From contig NZ_FONA01000004.1 of NCBI RefSeq assembly GCF_900112795.1, positions 62,001-126,000 on the forward strand: a stretch of DNA of 64,000 nt. Direction: 5' to 3'. Source of the stretch: Thermophagus xiamenensis (lineage in GTDB: Bacteria > Bacteroidota > Bacteroidia > Bacteroidales > Marinilabiliaceae). A program made the translations under genes and the position numbers. Below, one piece after another: positions 46,501-55,157 of the stretch; position 1 is the stretch's first letter, and each line of letters opens with the position of its first letter. Below the pieces are notes generated by a model. That model did no database searches. It was given only the letters and a program-made list of their open reading frames with translations, and was not told where the DNA came from.

Positions 46501-47355
46501 TCATCCATTCCTTTTATATTCCTCAATCATTTCCGGCACCGATTTATGGGGTCGATGAGCCGCCTTTTCAAAATCGGATTTAACGTTGAAAGCGCCCATT
46601 TTTATGCCTTCATAGATTCCGCCGATTATGGTTCCCAGCAATTCTCCCAAATCCTTTATTCGATTGTTCCGGAACTCTTCGACGGAAATGGCTTTATATT
46701 CCAGTTGGGTGTTAAAGGCTCGATTGATATATTCGGCCAGTTGAGACTGAGAGATGGGATTACCCACCAGATTATAAATTTGTCCGTTGAGTTCTTCCTC
46801 GGTCAGCATATGAACATAGGCCTCTGCCAGTTCATTACGACTGGTATAGGCGCAAAGGCCGTCCCCGGCAGAATTGATGATGGCACCGTCGGCAATATAT
46901 TGTTCCAGATAATCCAGGTCGGGGTCGATGTAGAGTCCGTTTCTGCCAATCACCCACTGAAGGCCGGAATTTTTGATATCTTCCTCGGTTTGTCGGTTAC
47001 TTCTTACTACCGGACTGAAGCCGTTGTTGTCAGGGTCGCCTATAATGCTGGTATAGACAATCTTTTTTACACCGTTAGCCTTAGCAGCTTCGATAATATT
47101 CCGATGTTGTTGAATCCGGTTTTGTGGCTGGTCCATACTTGAAACCAAAAGAAGAATTTCAATACCTTTTAAGGCATCATCAAATTCCAGTCGGTTATTA
47201 TAATCTGCTTTTCTGACAGGAATTCCCAAATCTTTAGCTTTCTGCGGCGTTCGGGCAATACCGATTAGATTTTCTGTCCCATGAGTCGCAATAAATTTTT
47301 GCGCAATAGCTCTCCCCAGCTGACCACTCACGGCCGTTATGGCTGTTTTTTCCAT
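46501..47355 (-). CDS. NmrA/QOR-type NAD(P)-binding short-chain dehydrogenase-like protein
   Basis: 284 residues. Rossmann fold opening ITAVSGQLGRAIAQKFIA, later KADYNNRLEFDDALKG, LLLVSSMD, KIVYTSIIGDPDN and QWVIGRNGLYIDPDLDY, the pattern of QorB-like and NmrA-like atypical SDRs that lack the catalytic Tyr-x3-Lys. Possible quinone or regulatory NADP-sensing role. It starts 94 bases downstream of the egtD-type gene on the same strand; functional link uncertain. Confidence 0.85.
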   Translation of the reverse strand: MEKTAITAVSGQLGRAIAQKFIATHGTENLIGIARTPQKAKDLGIPVRKADYNNRLEFDDALKGIEILLLVSSMDQPQNRIQQHRNIIEAAKANGVKKIVYTSIIGDPDNNGFSPVVRSNRQTEEDIKNSGLQWVIGRNGLYIDPDLDYLEQYIADGAIINSAGDGLCAYTSRNELAEAYVHMLTEEELNGQIYNLVGNPISQSQLAEYINRAFNTQLEYKAISVEEFRNNRIKDLGELLGTIIGGIYEGIKMGAFNVKSDFEKAAHRPHKSVPEMIEEYKRNG

Positions 47356-47449
47356 TTTTAATTTTTTATAAGAATTGAAATATAGGCATTCGATAAACTA
47401 AGATTTTGTTTTTTTGAGGGAATACCATACATAAAACGAGCTAAAAGTT

Positions 47450-48412
47450 CTATTCTTTAACCCACAGTGAATCCACAAAATACCGGCGTTTATCAGTGAA
47501 ATGATGCATCACTTTAAACCCGTACCGAGCAGCCATCTCATTGATGGTGGGGATATCATATTTTCGGGATCTTTCCATAAATATGGTTTCCCATTGATGG
47601 AACTGAAAAGACCTTTCGAGTTCTCCTATATGAACAGTTTGCGGGATTTTAGAGACCAGAAAACTATTAACTTCGCCGGAAGCGGGATCGTAACTGGTAT
47701 GTTGTTCAAAGTTATCGATGTTAAAGTTGGCATTCAGCTCGCGATTGAGGCGTTCCAAAAGGTTGAGATTAAACCGGCGAGTATGTCCGTGCGGATCGTT
47801 ATAAGCCTTCATAATTACTTGAGGTGATTTTTTTAAATCAAAACCAATGAGAACTTTATCGCCTTTTTGAGAAAAAGAGGCGATATCCATAAGAAACTCA
47901 TGTGTTTCATTATCGGAAAAATTACCGATGTTTGATCCCAGAAATAATGTGATTTTAGGCAAAGCATTGAACCCATTTTGATTTTTTAGGGTGAAAAAGA
48001 AATCGCCGGTTTTGGTCTCTACTTTTAAGTTTGGAAAGTCTGCATTAAGACGAGTTTTTAGCTCTTTGTTAGCTTTAGCGCTAATATCAATGGAAATATA
48101 TTGAAAGTTAATATGTTTTTTTACCATTTGTCTGAGCAAGATTTTTGTTTTCAAACCATCTCCTGAGCCCAGCTCAATCATGTTAAACATCCGGTTATGA
48201 TGGCCAAAAGCCTCAATAATGGAGGCCTTATGTGAATTAAAAATTTCCAGTTCGCAATCGGTGAGATAGTATTCGGGCATGGCCATAATATCCTGAAAAA
48301 TCTTACTGCCACGGTGATCATAAAGATATTTGGAATGCAGATATTTAGGATAGGCAGACAACCCGGATAATGTGTCGGCAGCCAGTTGAGAAAGCAGAAG
48401 CTTTGGTTCCAT
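47450..48412 (-). CDS. eanA: L-histidine N-alpha-methyltransferase, EanA/EgtD type
   Basis: 320 residues, the usual EgtD length. The opening YPKYLHSKYLYDHRGSKIF and MPEYYLTDCELEI are EgtD signatures; MIELGSGDGLKTKILL is the SAM-binding motif; LFLGSNIGNF follows. It trimethylates histidine to hercynine. EgtD normally pairs with the oxygen-dependent EgtB, which is not seen here; instead a rhodanese gene ends 7 bases upstream, matching the anaerobic EanA-EanB arrangement described from Chlorobium. Gene name follows that context. Confidence 0.88.
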   Translation of the reverse strand: MEPKLLLSQLAADTLSGLSAYPKYLHSKYLYDHRGSKIFQDIMAMPEYYLTDCELEIFNSHKASIIEAFGHHNRMFNMIELGSGDGLKTKILLRQMVKKHINFQYISIDISAKANKELKTRLNADFPNLKVETKTGDFFFTLKNQNGFNALPKITLFLGSNIGNFSDNETHEFLMDIASFSQKGDKVLIGFDLKKSPQVIMKAYNDPHGHTRRFNLNLLERLNRELNANFNIDNFEQHTSYDPASGEVNSFLVSKIPQTVHIGELERSFQFHQWETIFMERSRKYDIPTINEMAARYGFKVMHHFTDKRRYFVDSLWVKE

Positions 48413-48419
48413 AATGAAT

Positions 48420-49739
48420 TTATTTTTGTGGGGTCAGAGATTTGAAAGATTGTGGTTGCTCTTTAGGTAAGCCGGTTTCTATTGGGTTTTTGGGGTCGTT
48501 GCTCCATTCGAACCAACCACCGTCATAGACCGACACATGAGGCCATCCCATCAACCAGGCGTTGAACCAGGCTTCGGATCCGCGCCATCCGGTACCGCAA
48601 TAGAAAGCCAGATGCTTGTCGGGTGTAATGCCGTTGAGCATCCATATATCGGCTATTTCATGATATTCTCGGGTGGTGTGGTCTACGTTGCGATAGTTTT
48701 CCATGTGATAGGCATCACTGCCGCAATCGGCAAATACGGCACCGGGAATACGTCCTTTGGCCTCGATGTAATTATAGCCACTTACTTCACCGATGTACTC
48801 GGGCCAGCTGCGCACGCAAACCAGCTCGGCCTTGGGGGATACCAGCATCTCTTTGGCCTGAGGCGTATCGACAAATAACTCAGGTTTTTGGGGAATAACC
48901 ACTCCAAAATCCTTTACCGGTGTTTTGGGAATATCTGTGAAATCAATCTTAAATCCTGCGTCCTGCCACGATTGAAAGCCTCCATTTAAAATTCTCACAT
49001 CATTTACTCCGGCATACATCATGATGAGGGCGTTTCGTACCGCACCAATATCTCCTGCGGCGCTGCCCGGAAATGCATCCTTGTTGTCGGGAAACATATA
49101 CTTTCCATATAGGACTACGGTTGTGTCGGCGGTAATACCATGCGCTTCGAGAGCAGCTTTTAACTCTTGTGGTGAGCGCCGGTTCCAGGTTTCGGGTGCT
49201 TCCAGCGCCAGGGTATCCATGTCGATAGCGCCCGGAATATGACCACTCAGGTAGGCATCGCGATTGCGATAATGGGAATGGACAATAACAAATTTATCAT
49301 TTTCATATTCTTGAGGTCTGCCTCCGTTAATGAGTTCGTTTACCCACTCGGCAGAAACCAGGTTTTTATACCGGGTAAGGTTTTGCATGGGCAAACCAAT
49401 ATGACAGGTCCATTCATCTACAAAATGATGATAAACAAATACTTTTTTATATCCCGATTTCTGAAAGCGGTCGGCTACTTCCAGTGTTTCCTGGGACGAA
49501 TAACCGTAAACAACGATGTCATGTACCGGAAGAATATTTTTATGACGAACAATTTCAATCCAGTCGATATATTTTAGCCATTTAGCGGGCAGGCTTTTGG
49601 CGCCGGCAATATGACCTCTACGTTTTTCTCTGCCCAGTTTCCATCCATTGTAGGCTTCTGTAGGTCGAACGTCTATGATTTTTACGTTTTTCACCTTTAA
49701 AAGTCTGGATAAATCTGCTGTATTGATTTCGTGAATCAT
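48420..49739 (-). CDS. eanB: Multi-rhodanese sulfurtransferase, EanB-like ergothioneine synthase
   Basis: 439 residues with at least three rhodanese-like domains (about 5-115, 130-265, 290-430). Only the last has an active-site loop with cysteine: FYC381GTGWRGSEAW. Tyr322 (SGYNYIEAKG) lies exactly 59 residues before that Cys; from memory, Chlorobium EanB uses Cys412, Thr414 and Tyr353, the same spacing and the same CGTGWR loop. EanB transfers sulfane sulfur from polysulfide onto hercynine in one step, without oxygen. The downstream methyltransferase gene supplies hercynine. An ordinary thiosulfate sulfurtransferase is the alternative but fits the context less well. Confidence 0.8.
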   Translation of the reverse strand: MIHEINTADLSRLLKVKNVKIIDVRPTEAYNGWKLGREKRRGHIAGAKSLPAKWLKYIDWIEIVRHKNILPVHDIVVYGYSSQETLEVADRFQKSGYKKVFVYHHFVDEWTCHIGLPMQNLTRYKNLVSAEWVNELINGGRPQEYENDKFVIVHSHYRNRDAYLSGHIPGAIDMDTLALEAPETWNRRSPQELKAALEAHGITADTTVVLYGKYMFPDNKDAFPGSAAGDIGAVRNALIMMYAGVNDVRILNGGFQSWQDAGFKIDFTDIPKTPVKDFGVVIPQKPELFVDTPQAKEMLVSPKAELVCVRSWPEYIGEVSGYNYIEAKGRIPGAVFADCGSDAYHMENYRNVDHTTREYHEIADIWMLNGITPDKHLAFYCGTGWRGSEAWFNAWLMGWPHVSVYDGGWFEWSNDPKNPIETGLPKEQPQSFKSLTPQK

Positions 49740-49845
49740 AAAAATCAGCGGTTTTAAGTTGTTTGATATTAATGCAAAGGTGTTCTTTGAGGGTGGATGA
49801 TGGGCTTATTTGATGATATCCAATAACTTCATCAAAATCTAATTG

Positions 49846-50130
49846 TTAATCCTTGGTTATTTGGACCCCTTTCCAGAAAGCCAGTCTTCCCTTAATGCTT
49901 TGTGCCAAACCGGAAGGCGAGGGGTAATACCACGCTGCATCAGGATTTTCTTTGCCATCAACCATAATGGTAAAATAAGAGGCTGTTCCCTTCCAGGGAC
50001 ATTGGGTATGTGTGTTACTTTTCTTTAAGTACTTTGGGTTTACCGATTCCATAGGGAAATAGGCATTGCCTTCCACATTTACAATATCGTTGCTCTCGGC
50101 TATTATTTTCCCGTTCCAGATAGCTTTCAT
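49846..50130 (-). CDS. DUF427-family protein
   Basis: 94 residues, the whole DUF427 domain: MKAIWNGKIIAESNDIV, then NAYFPMESVNPKYLKKS, CPWKGTASYFTIMVDGK, and AAWYYPSPSGLAQSIKGRLA. The family is widespread, small and of unknown biochemical role. Single gene just upstream of the rhodanese gene, same strand (106 bases). Confidence 0.93.
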   Translation of the reverse strand: MKAIWNGKIIAESNDIVNVEGNAYFPMESVNPKYLKKSNTHTQCPWKGTASYFTIMVDGKENPDAAWYYPSPSGLAQSIKGRLAFWKGVQITKD

Positions 50131-50220
50131 TTCATGATTGATAGAATTGTTTGTAAATTACTGATTAATTTGTGTATATGTCAATATTGATTTTTAAGAA
50201 AACGTTAAATTACCAACTTA

Positions 50221-50418
50221 ATGCGGATCGGTTGCACGATAAAAAAGAAACAGACAGAAGGGATGGCTGAAGAGGAAAATAGCCATCTGATCACATATTT
50301 GCGGGTGGATGGTTTCCCATTCGATTATGCCCATGACAACTGCAAGGGCTGGTCTGGTTGTAATAGATTGATTAAGTTAATTTTGGGTAGAAAAATATTT
50401 ATGACAGGGTATTTTTGA
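50221..50418 (+). CDS. Possible small protein gene (uncertain)
   Basis: A 65-codon frame with Cys and Trp residues (DNCKGWSGCNRL) and no similarity I recognise. What supports transcription is the intrinsic terminator 16 bases after the stop on the same strand. It could equally be part of a noncoding RNA or a chance frame. Confidence 0.3.
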   Translation: MRIGCTIKKKQTEGMAEEENSHLITYLRVDGFPFDYAHDNCKGWSGCNRLIKLILGRKIFMTGYF

Positions 50419-50433
50419 GAAAGTTATAACTTT

Positions 50434-50476
50434 AAAGATAAGGCCATCCGTCAGATTTGATGGCTTGTCTTTTTTT
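50434..50476 (+). terminator. Intrinsic terminator of unknown transcript
   Basis: AAAGATAAGGCCATC (50434-50448) pairs with GATGGCTTGTCTTT (50459-50472) with two imperfections, followed by T-rich sequence. Orientation is + strand, so it ends something transcribed from the 50140-50430 region. Confidence 0.6.
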
Positions 50477-50506
50477 AAAAGTTGTACCAAATGTCGGCCA
50501 AATTAA

Positions 50507-50551
50507 ACAAAAAGAAAACCGCAATTCTCTGTATTTGAAAGAATTGCGGTT
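50507..50551 (-). terminator. Terminator after tRNA-Arg
   Basis: On the minus strand AACCGCAATTCT (50551-50540) and AGAATTGCGGTT (50528-50517) form a 12-base-pair stem, then TTTTCTTTTTG. Nine bases after the tRNA. Confidence 0.85.
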
Positions 50552-50559
50552 CTAATCTG

Positions 50560-50633
50560 TGATTCCGGAGGGACTCGAACCCCCAACCTCCTGGGCCGTA
50601 ACCAGGTGCTCTATCCAATTAAGCTACGGAACC
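50560..50633 (-). tRNA. tRNA-Arg (anticodon ACG)
   Basis: 74 bases form a full cloverleaf on the minus strand: acceptor GGTTCCG/CGGAATC (one G-U), D arm GCTTAATTGGATAGAGC, anticodon stem CCTGG/CCAGG around TTACGGC, T arm GGGGG-TTCGAGT-CCCTC, discriminator A. CCA is not encoded, as usual in this phylum. ACG is read as ICG after deamination, decoding CGN arginine codons. Confidence 0.96.
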
Positions 50634-50669
50634 TTGTGCTTTGAGTATCTCTTTTTCTCAAATGCGCTG

Positions 50670-50702
50670 CAAAGATATGGAAAATATTGGTTGTTTTCCA
50701 AA
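50670..50702 (-). promoter_or_regulatory. Promoter of tRNA-Arg
   Basis: Minus strand TTTG (50702-50699), 21 bases, TATCTTTG (50677-50670). About 37 bases upstream of the tRNA 5' end. Confidence 0.6.
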
Positions 50703-51014
50703 GCTAAGACATAAAAAAATGTTGATTTTTTTAGGCGCCCCTCGGCCAATTAAAAGTAATATTAAGGTTTTCAAAAGTTTGCATGAGTCTATTGAAAACA
50801 GAGATTTTTTTCAAGGAAAAAAATTTAAAACACTCTTTAACGATAGGTCAGTTCACAAACAGGTTGATAGTTTTACGGGGGTAAATTTATGAGAAAAATG
50901 TACTTTTTATTAACTGTTTGATATAGAGCGTTACATTAATTATTTTCCCCATTAATAAAGGGTTTAAATTCCCTCATTTTGCTTCAAACATTTAAATTTT
51001 CCTAATTTTAGCCG

Positions 51015-51230
51015 GATAAAAAGAAACGAGCATGGCGGCTTTTGCCACAAAAGGACATGTAGAAAAGACAAAGGCAGAAGTGCACAGGCAGAAGGCAGAA
51101 AAAGTGATTAGTCATTAGTCAACAAGTGGTTAGTGTTAAATAACTAGTGACTAACGACTAAACACTAAATGACTAATTTAATAACCAATATATCAATTAA
51201 GTAAGTAAAATTTATAAGAATAAATAATCA
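51015..51230 (+). repeat. Dispersed repeat, one complete well-preserved unit
   Basis: AAACGAGCATGGCGGCTTTT, GCCACAAAAGGACATGTAG, AAGGCAGAAGTGCACAGGC, AGAAGGCAGAAAAAG, heptamer block (GATTAGTCATTAGTCAAC, AAGTGGTTAGTGTTAAATAA, CTAGTGACTAACGACTAAAC) and D (AACCAATATATCAATTAAGT, AAGTAAAATTTATAAG). About 200 bases; a good reference copy. Same strand as the M23 operon that follows. The earlier part of the gap from 50703 shows no gene. Confidence 0.9.
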
Positions 51231-51294
51231 ATACCAAAGGTTAATCCACAATCTCTTAAAAATAGTTGATTTAAAATTTGAAAAACATAGGTTC

Positions 51295-53028
51295 ATGTAC
51301 AGGGTTTATGTCATCCGCTTATCATTGATTGTATTAATTATCTTGAGTGGCTTAAATGCCTTTTCTCAAACCGATACGCTTCATTGGGACTATCTTTTCC
51401 CCTTAGACAATAAAATTGTAGTGAGCGGTAGTTTTGGAGAACTAAGGACCAATCATTTTCACTCAGGGGTTGATCTTTCGACGCAAGGAAAAATTGGATT
51501 GCCTGTATATGCCATTGATACCGGTTATGTGTCCCGAATATCTGTTTCGCCTTATGGTTTTGGTAAAGCTTTGTACGTAGCTCATCCTTCAGGATATACA
51601 TCGGTATATGCCCATCTCAACTCTTTTGCCGGGAATATAGATTCAGTAGTGACGGCCCTTCAATATCAAAAGGAATCATTTAGTATAAATCATTATTTTG
51701 AGCCCGGCGAAATAACCGTGAACAGGGGGGAGGTTGTAGCCTATACCGGAAACACGGGAAGTTCGGGTGGCCCTCATTTACACTTCGAAATCAGAGAGAC
51801 TGAACAACAACGGCCGATGGATCCATTATTGTTTCCCAATCCGGTAAAGGATGATGTAAGACCTCATATTGCTGGCATTAAAATTTATCCTTTGTCGGAG
51901 GATGCCCGAATTAACGGTAAACCTAATGCAAAATATTATCCTGCGGTGTTTTACGATGGGGCTTTTCATTTAAAACATCAACCACGAATTACTGCTTCAG
52001 GTATAATTGGTGTAGGTATTGATGTGATTGATTATTATTCGGGCTCGTGGCGAAAGTGCGGCGTACATAGTATTGACCTTAAAGTAAACGGACAACCTCT
52101 ATATTTCTACAAAATCGACCGTTTTTTTTATCACCATACACGTTACCTAAATAGTCATATCGACTATGCTGAAAAAATTAAAAGTGGTCGCCTTATTCAA
52201 AAAAGTTTTGTTGACCCTTATAATCATAATGACGTTTACCGGATTGATGACCGACGCGGTGAGGTGGAAATGTTCGAGGGAGAGGAAAAACATTTTTTAT
52301 ATACCGTAAAAGATGTTTCGGGAAATGAATCTAAATTAAGTTTTCGAATTATGGGTGAAAAAGCGTCACCCGTTCAGTCTTCATCCAAACAAACTCCAAA
52401 ACTTCGGATTGATGCCTCTTTGCCTTTTAGTTATGAAGATAAAAATCATAAAGTTATCTTTGAACCGGAAAGTTTTTATCTGAATATTAATGGTGATATT
52501 TCGGTTAGAGAATCGTTTGTGTCACTTTCCGGAACGGCAATATCGGTATTAGATAAAACCATTCCCGTCCATAAAACGTTTGTAATAAAAATTCCGATCG
52601 ATACCTGCCAAATCAGTGTGAAAGGACTATGTGGAGCTAAAATTGGTGATAACCAAAAATTGGAATATGCCGGAGGAAGCATTGAAGGTACGTATTTTGT
52701 TATAAAAACACGGGAATGTGGAGAATATTTGATAACAAGAGATACAATAGCACCGCAAATTTCCTTGAAAAATCCGCCGGCGAGAATGGATTACAGACAA
52801 AAAAAGAAAATTTTGGTACAACTCAAAGATGATTTTTCAGGTATTGCGCATTATAAAGCAACCATTGACGGGCGGTGGAGTCTTTTTGAATATGATGCCC
52901 AAAAACATTTGTTAATTGGCTATTTGGAAAAAATACCGCTTCTTGAGACAGAAGCCCATGTGTTGATTCTTGAAGCAGAGGACGGTGCAGGTAATAACAG
53001 CAAGATTGAAATCAATTTCAGCTACTGA
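51295..53028 (+). CDS. Exported M23-family (LytM-type) metallopeptidase
   Basis: 577 residues. Signal peptide, then an M23 domain within residues ~40-190: HFHSGVD (His56 and Asp60 as zinc ligands), VYAHLNSF, and GGPHLHFEIRE. The rest (to 577) is a large beta-rich region with VYINGK/DGAGNN-type Ig-like strands. It should cut or bind peptidoglycan peptides, or act as a non-enzymatic regulator if the fold is inactive, though the zinc ligands look intact. First of a co-directional group with a TPR protein (5 bases) and a helicase. Confidence 0.87.
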   Translation: MYRVYVIRLSLIVLIILSGLNAFSQTDTLHWDYLFPLDNKIVVSGSFGELRTNHFHSGVDLSTQGKIGLPVYAIDTGYVSRISVSPYGFGKALYVAHPSGYTSVYAHLNSFAGNIDSVVTALQYQKESFSINHYFEPGEITVNRGEVVAYTGNTGSSGGPHLHFEIRETEQQRPMDPLLFPNPVKDDVRPHIAGIKIYPLSEDARINGKPNAKYYPAVFYDGAFHLKHQPRITASGIIGVGIDVIDYYSGSWRKCGVHSIDLKVNGQPLYFYKIDRFFYHHTRYLNSHIDYAEKIKSGRLIQKSFVDPYNHNDVYRIDDRRGEVEMFEGEEKHFLYTVKDVSGNESKLSFRIMGEKASPVQSSSKQTPKLRIDASLPFSYEDKNHKVIFEPESFYLNINGDISVRESFVSLSGTAISVLDKTIPVHKTFVIKIPIDTCQISVKGLCGAKIGDNQKLEYAGGSIEGTYFVIKTRECGEYLITRDTIAPQISLKNPPARMDYRQKKKILVQLKDDFSGIAHYKATIDGRWSLFEYDAQKHLLIGYLEKIPLLETEAHVLILEAEDGAGNNSKIEINFSY

Positions 53029-53033
53029 TAAAT

Positions 53034-55157
53034 ATGCAAAAGACATTCTACATTATTTCATTTTTACTGGTGTTGGGGGTGGGAAGTGTTCGTTCACAGA
53101 TTGATACCGACAGGATGACAATAATAGGGCGTAATGCGCTTTATTTTGAAGATTATATTCTTGCCATTCAATATTTTAATCAAATCATTAAAGCTAAGCC
53201 TTTTCTGGCAGAACCCTATTTTTATCGTGCATTAGGTAAATATTACCTGGAAGATTTTAATGGGGCCTTGAATGATTGCAACGAGGCTTTGAAACGAAAT
53301 CCTTACTTGGTTGATGCTTATAATTTGAGAGGTATTTTATATCAGAAACTGAATAAGCCCGAAGCATCCGTAACCGACTTTAAGCAAGGCTTGAAAGTGG
53401 ATCCTCTTAATGTTAATTTGTTGATTAATTTAGGTATAGCCTATATTCAAACCGAACAATATGATAAGGCTATTGAAACCTATTCCGATGTTTTAAAATT
53501 ATCTCCCAACTTAATTAGAGCCTATTTAAATCGAGGTCTTGCTAAATTTTCGGCCCAAGATACTTCCGGTGCTTTAGAGGATTTTTCCAAAGCCATAGAT
53601 GTTAATCCTTATATCCCTGATGGTTACGTTAATCGTTCCATGATTCAATATTATAAAAGCGATTTTGAAGGGGCTTTATCGGATATTAATGAGGCCATAA
53701 AACTACGTCCCGACGAATCTTCCTTTTATATGAACAGAGCCATCATTCGATATCAACTGGATGATTTGAGAGGAGCCATGGCCGATTTTGATAAATTTGT
53801 AGCCATGGAGCCGCGTAATGCGTTGGGGTATAATAACCGCGGTATTTTACGTGCCGAAATAGGTGATTTAGACGGAGCTATTGAGGATTTTTCAAGGGTG
53901 TTAGCCTTGCGCGAAGACGACCTTCCTACCCTTTATTATCGGGCAATGTTATATAAAGAAAAAGGAGAATTTGAAAAAGCATTATCCGATTTCAATATTG
54001 TTGCCGATGCTTATCCCGACTTTGCGCCGGTATATTATAATCGTGCCGAAGTAAAACAAGCTTTAGGTCAATTCGAGTCTGCTCAGTTGGACTATAATAC
54101 AGCCATGAAACTTGAGATGGATCGAAGAAACGAAATAGATCAAAATGCTGCAGATGCTTTGGCTGCTAATGACCAAAATAATTCCGGACAAAAATCAAAA
54201 ATACCAAAACGAAAGGCTACCAAAAAAGAAGGAGACAGAAATATCCGGAATTATAATAAAATTGCTGTACTGGATGATTTTGGAACCGACCAGGTGGAAC
54301 AATTAACCCCCAATACATTACGGGGTAAAATTCAAAATCGAAACATTGCCATTGATCTTCAAAGACCTTATGGTATTACCTTTTTCCCGGGTGACACTTT
54401 GGTACACCGTGTGCGCTATTTTAAAAAGGAGGTTGAAGAATTGAGCAACTCTTTCCTGTTTTCGCATCCGCTGGAAATATCCAATGCTACCATAGAACCC
54501 GACAGAGATACCTCGGCTGAAATTTTTAAAACCATTGCCGATTTAGACAAAAAAATTGATTCGGTGTCTTCGATAGATGAAAAAATTATTTATTTAATGG
54601 AACGAGGGTTACTTTATTTGGATGTACTAAATTTGAATAATGCTATTGATAATTTTAATCAAGTAATAGAGCTACGTCCAAATTATTTTTTGGGTTATTT
54701 TGCAAGAGCCTTTACTCGTTTTAGAATGGAGGAAACGTTAAAAGAGTTAAACAGACAAAAACAGGCAGCCGATCAATCTCTTATAATGACCAATAAAGAT
54801 AATGATGAGTTGGGTAAACAAACGCGCATGACTTATGAAATGATTATAACAGACTTGCAAAAAGTTGCAGAAATTAATCCCAACTTTGAATTTGCGTGGT
54901 TTAACCTAGGTTATTTCAATAGCCTTCTTAAAAATTTTGATAAAGCTGTAAAAAATTATACCAAAGCTATCGAAGAAAATAATGAATTTGCAGAAGCTTA
55001 TTTTAACCGAGGGTTGATCAGAATATATCAGGGCAAAAAAACGGAAGGAACCCTCGATCTTAGTAAAGCTGGTGAATTGGGTGTTTTTGAAGCCTACAGC
55101 GTTATCAAACGGTATGGTTCATATGAAATTGATCTGGAAAAAGAAAAGGAACGATGA
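53034..55157 (+). CDS. Large tetratricopeptide repeat protein
   Basis: 707 residues with a signal-like N-terminus and more than a dozen TPR helical pairs (GNA..YFEDYILAIQYFNQII, AYNLRGILYQKLNKPEASV, AYLNRGLAKFSAQDTSGALE, FSRVLALREDDLPTLYYR). TPRs are protein-interaction scaffolds. Wedged between a cell-wall peptidase and a helicase gene, which it overlaps by four bases, it may assemble an envelope complex. Specific partners unknown. Confidence 0.87.
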   Translation: MQKTFYIISFLLVLGVGSVRSQIDTDRMTIIGRNALYFEDYILAIQYFNQIIKAKPFLAEPYFYRALGKYYLEDFNGALNDCNEALKRNPYLVDAYNLRGILYQKLNKPEASVTDFKQGLKVDPLNVNLLINLGIAYIQTEQYDKAIETYSDVLKLSPNLIRAYLNRGLAKFSAQDTSGALEDFSKAIDVNPYIPDGYVNRSMIQYYKSDFEGALSDINEAIKLRPDESSFYMNRAIIRYQLDDLRGAMADFDKFVAMEPRNALGYNNRGILRAEIGDLDGAIEDFSRVLALREDDLPTLYYRAMLYKEKGEFEKALSDFNIVADAYPDFAPVYYNRAEVKQALGQFESAQLDYNTAMKLEMDRRNEIDQNAADALAANDQNNSGQKSKIPKRKATKKEGDRNIRNYNKIAVLDDFGTDQVEQLTPNTLRGKIQNRNIAIDLQRPYGITFFPGDTLVHRVRYFKKEVEELSNSFLFSHPLEISNATIEPDRDTSAEIFKTIADLDKKIDSVSSIDEKIIYLMERGLLYLDVLNLNNAIDNFNQVIELRPNYFLGYFARAFTRFRMEETLKELNRQKQAADQSLIMTNKDNDELGKQTRMTYEMIITDLQKVAEINPNFEFAWFNLGYFNSLLKNFDKAVKNYTKAIEENNEFAEAYFNRGLIRIYQGKKTEGTLDLSKAGELGVFEAYSVIKRYGSYEIDLEKEKER

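Noticed and set aside
46546-47142. 198-codon + strand frame inside the NmrA-like gene
   Set aside because: Antisense shadow; the minus-strand protein carries all Rossmann-fold motifs.
50641-50892. 83-codon + strand frame next to the tRNA
   Set aside because: It runs over the tRNA promoter on the other strand and has lysine/phenylalanine-biased composition typical of AT-rich noncoding DNA.
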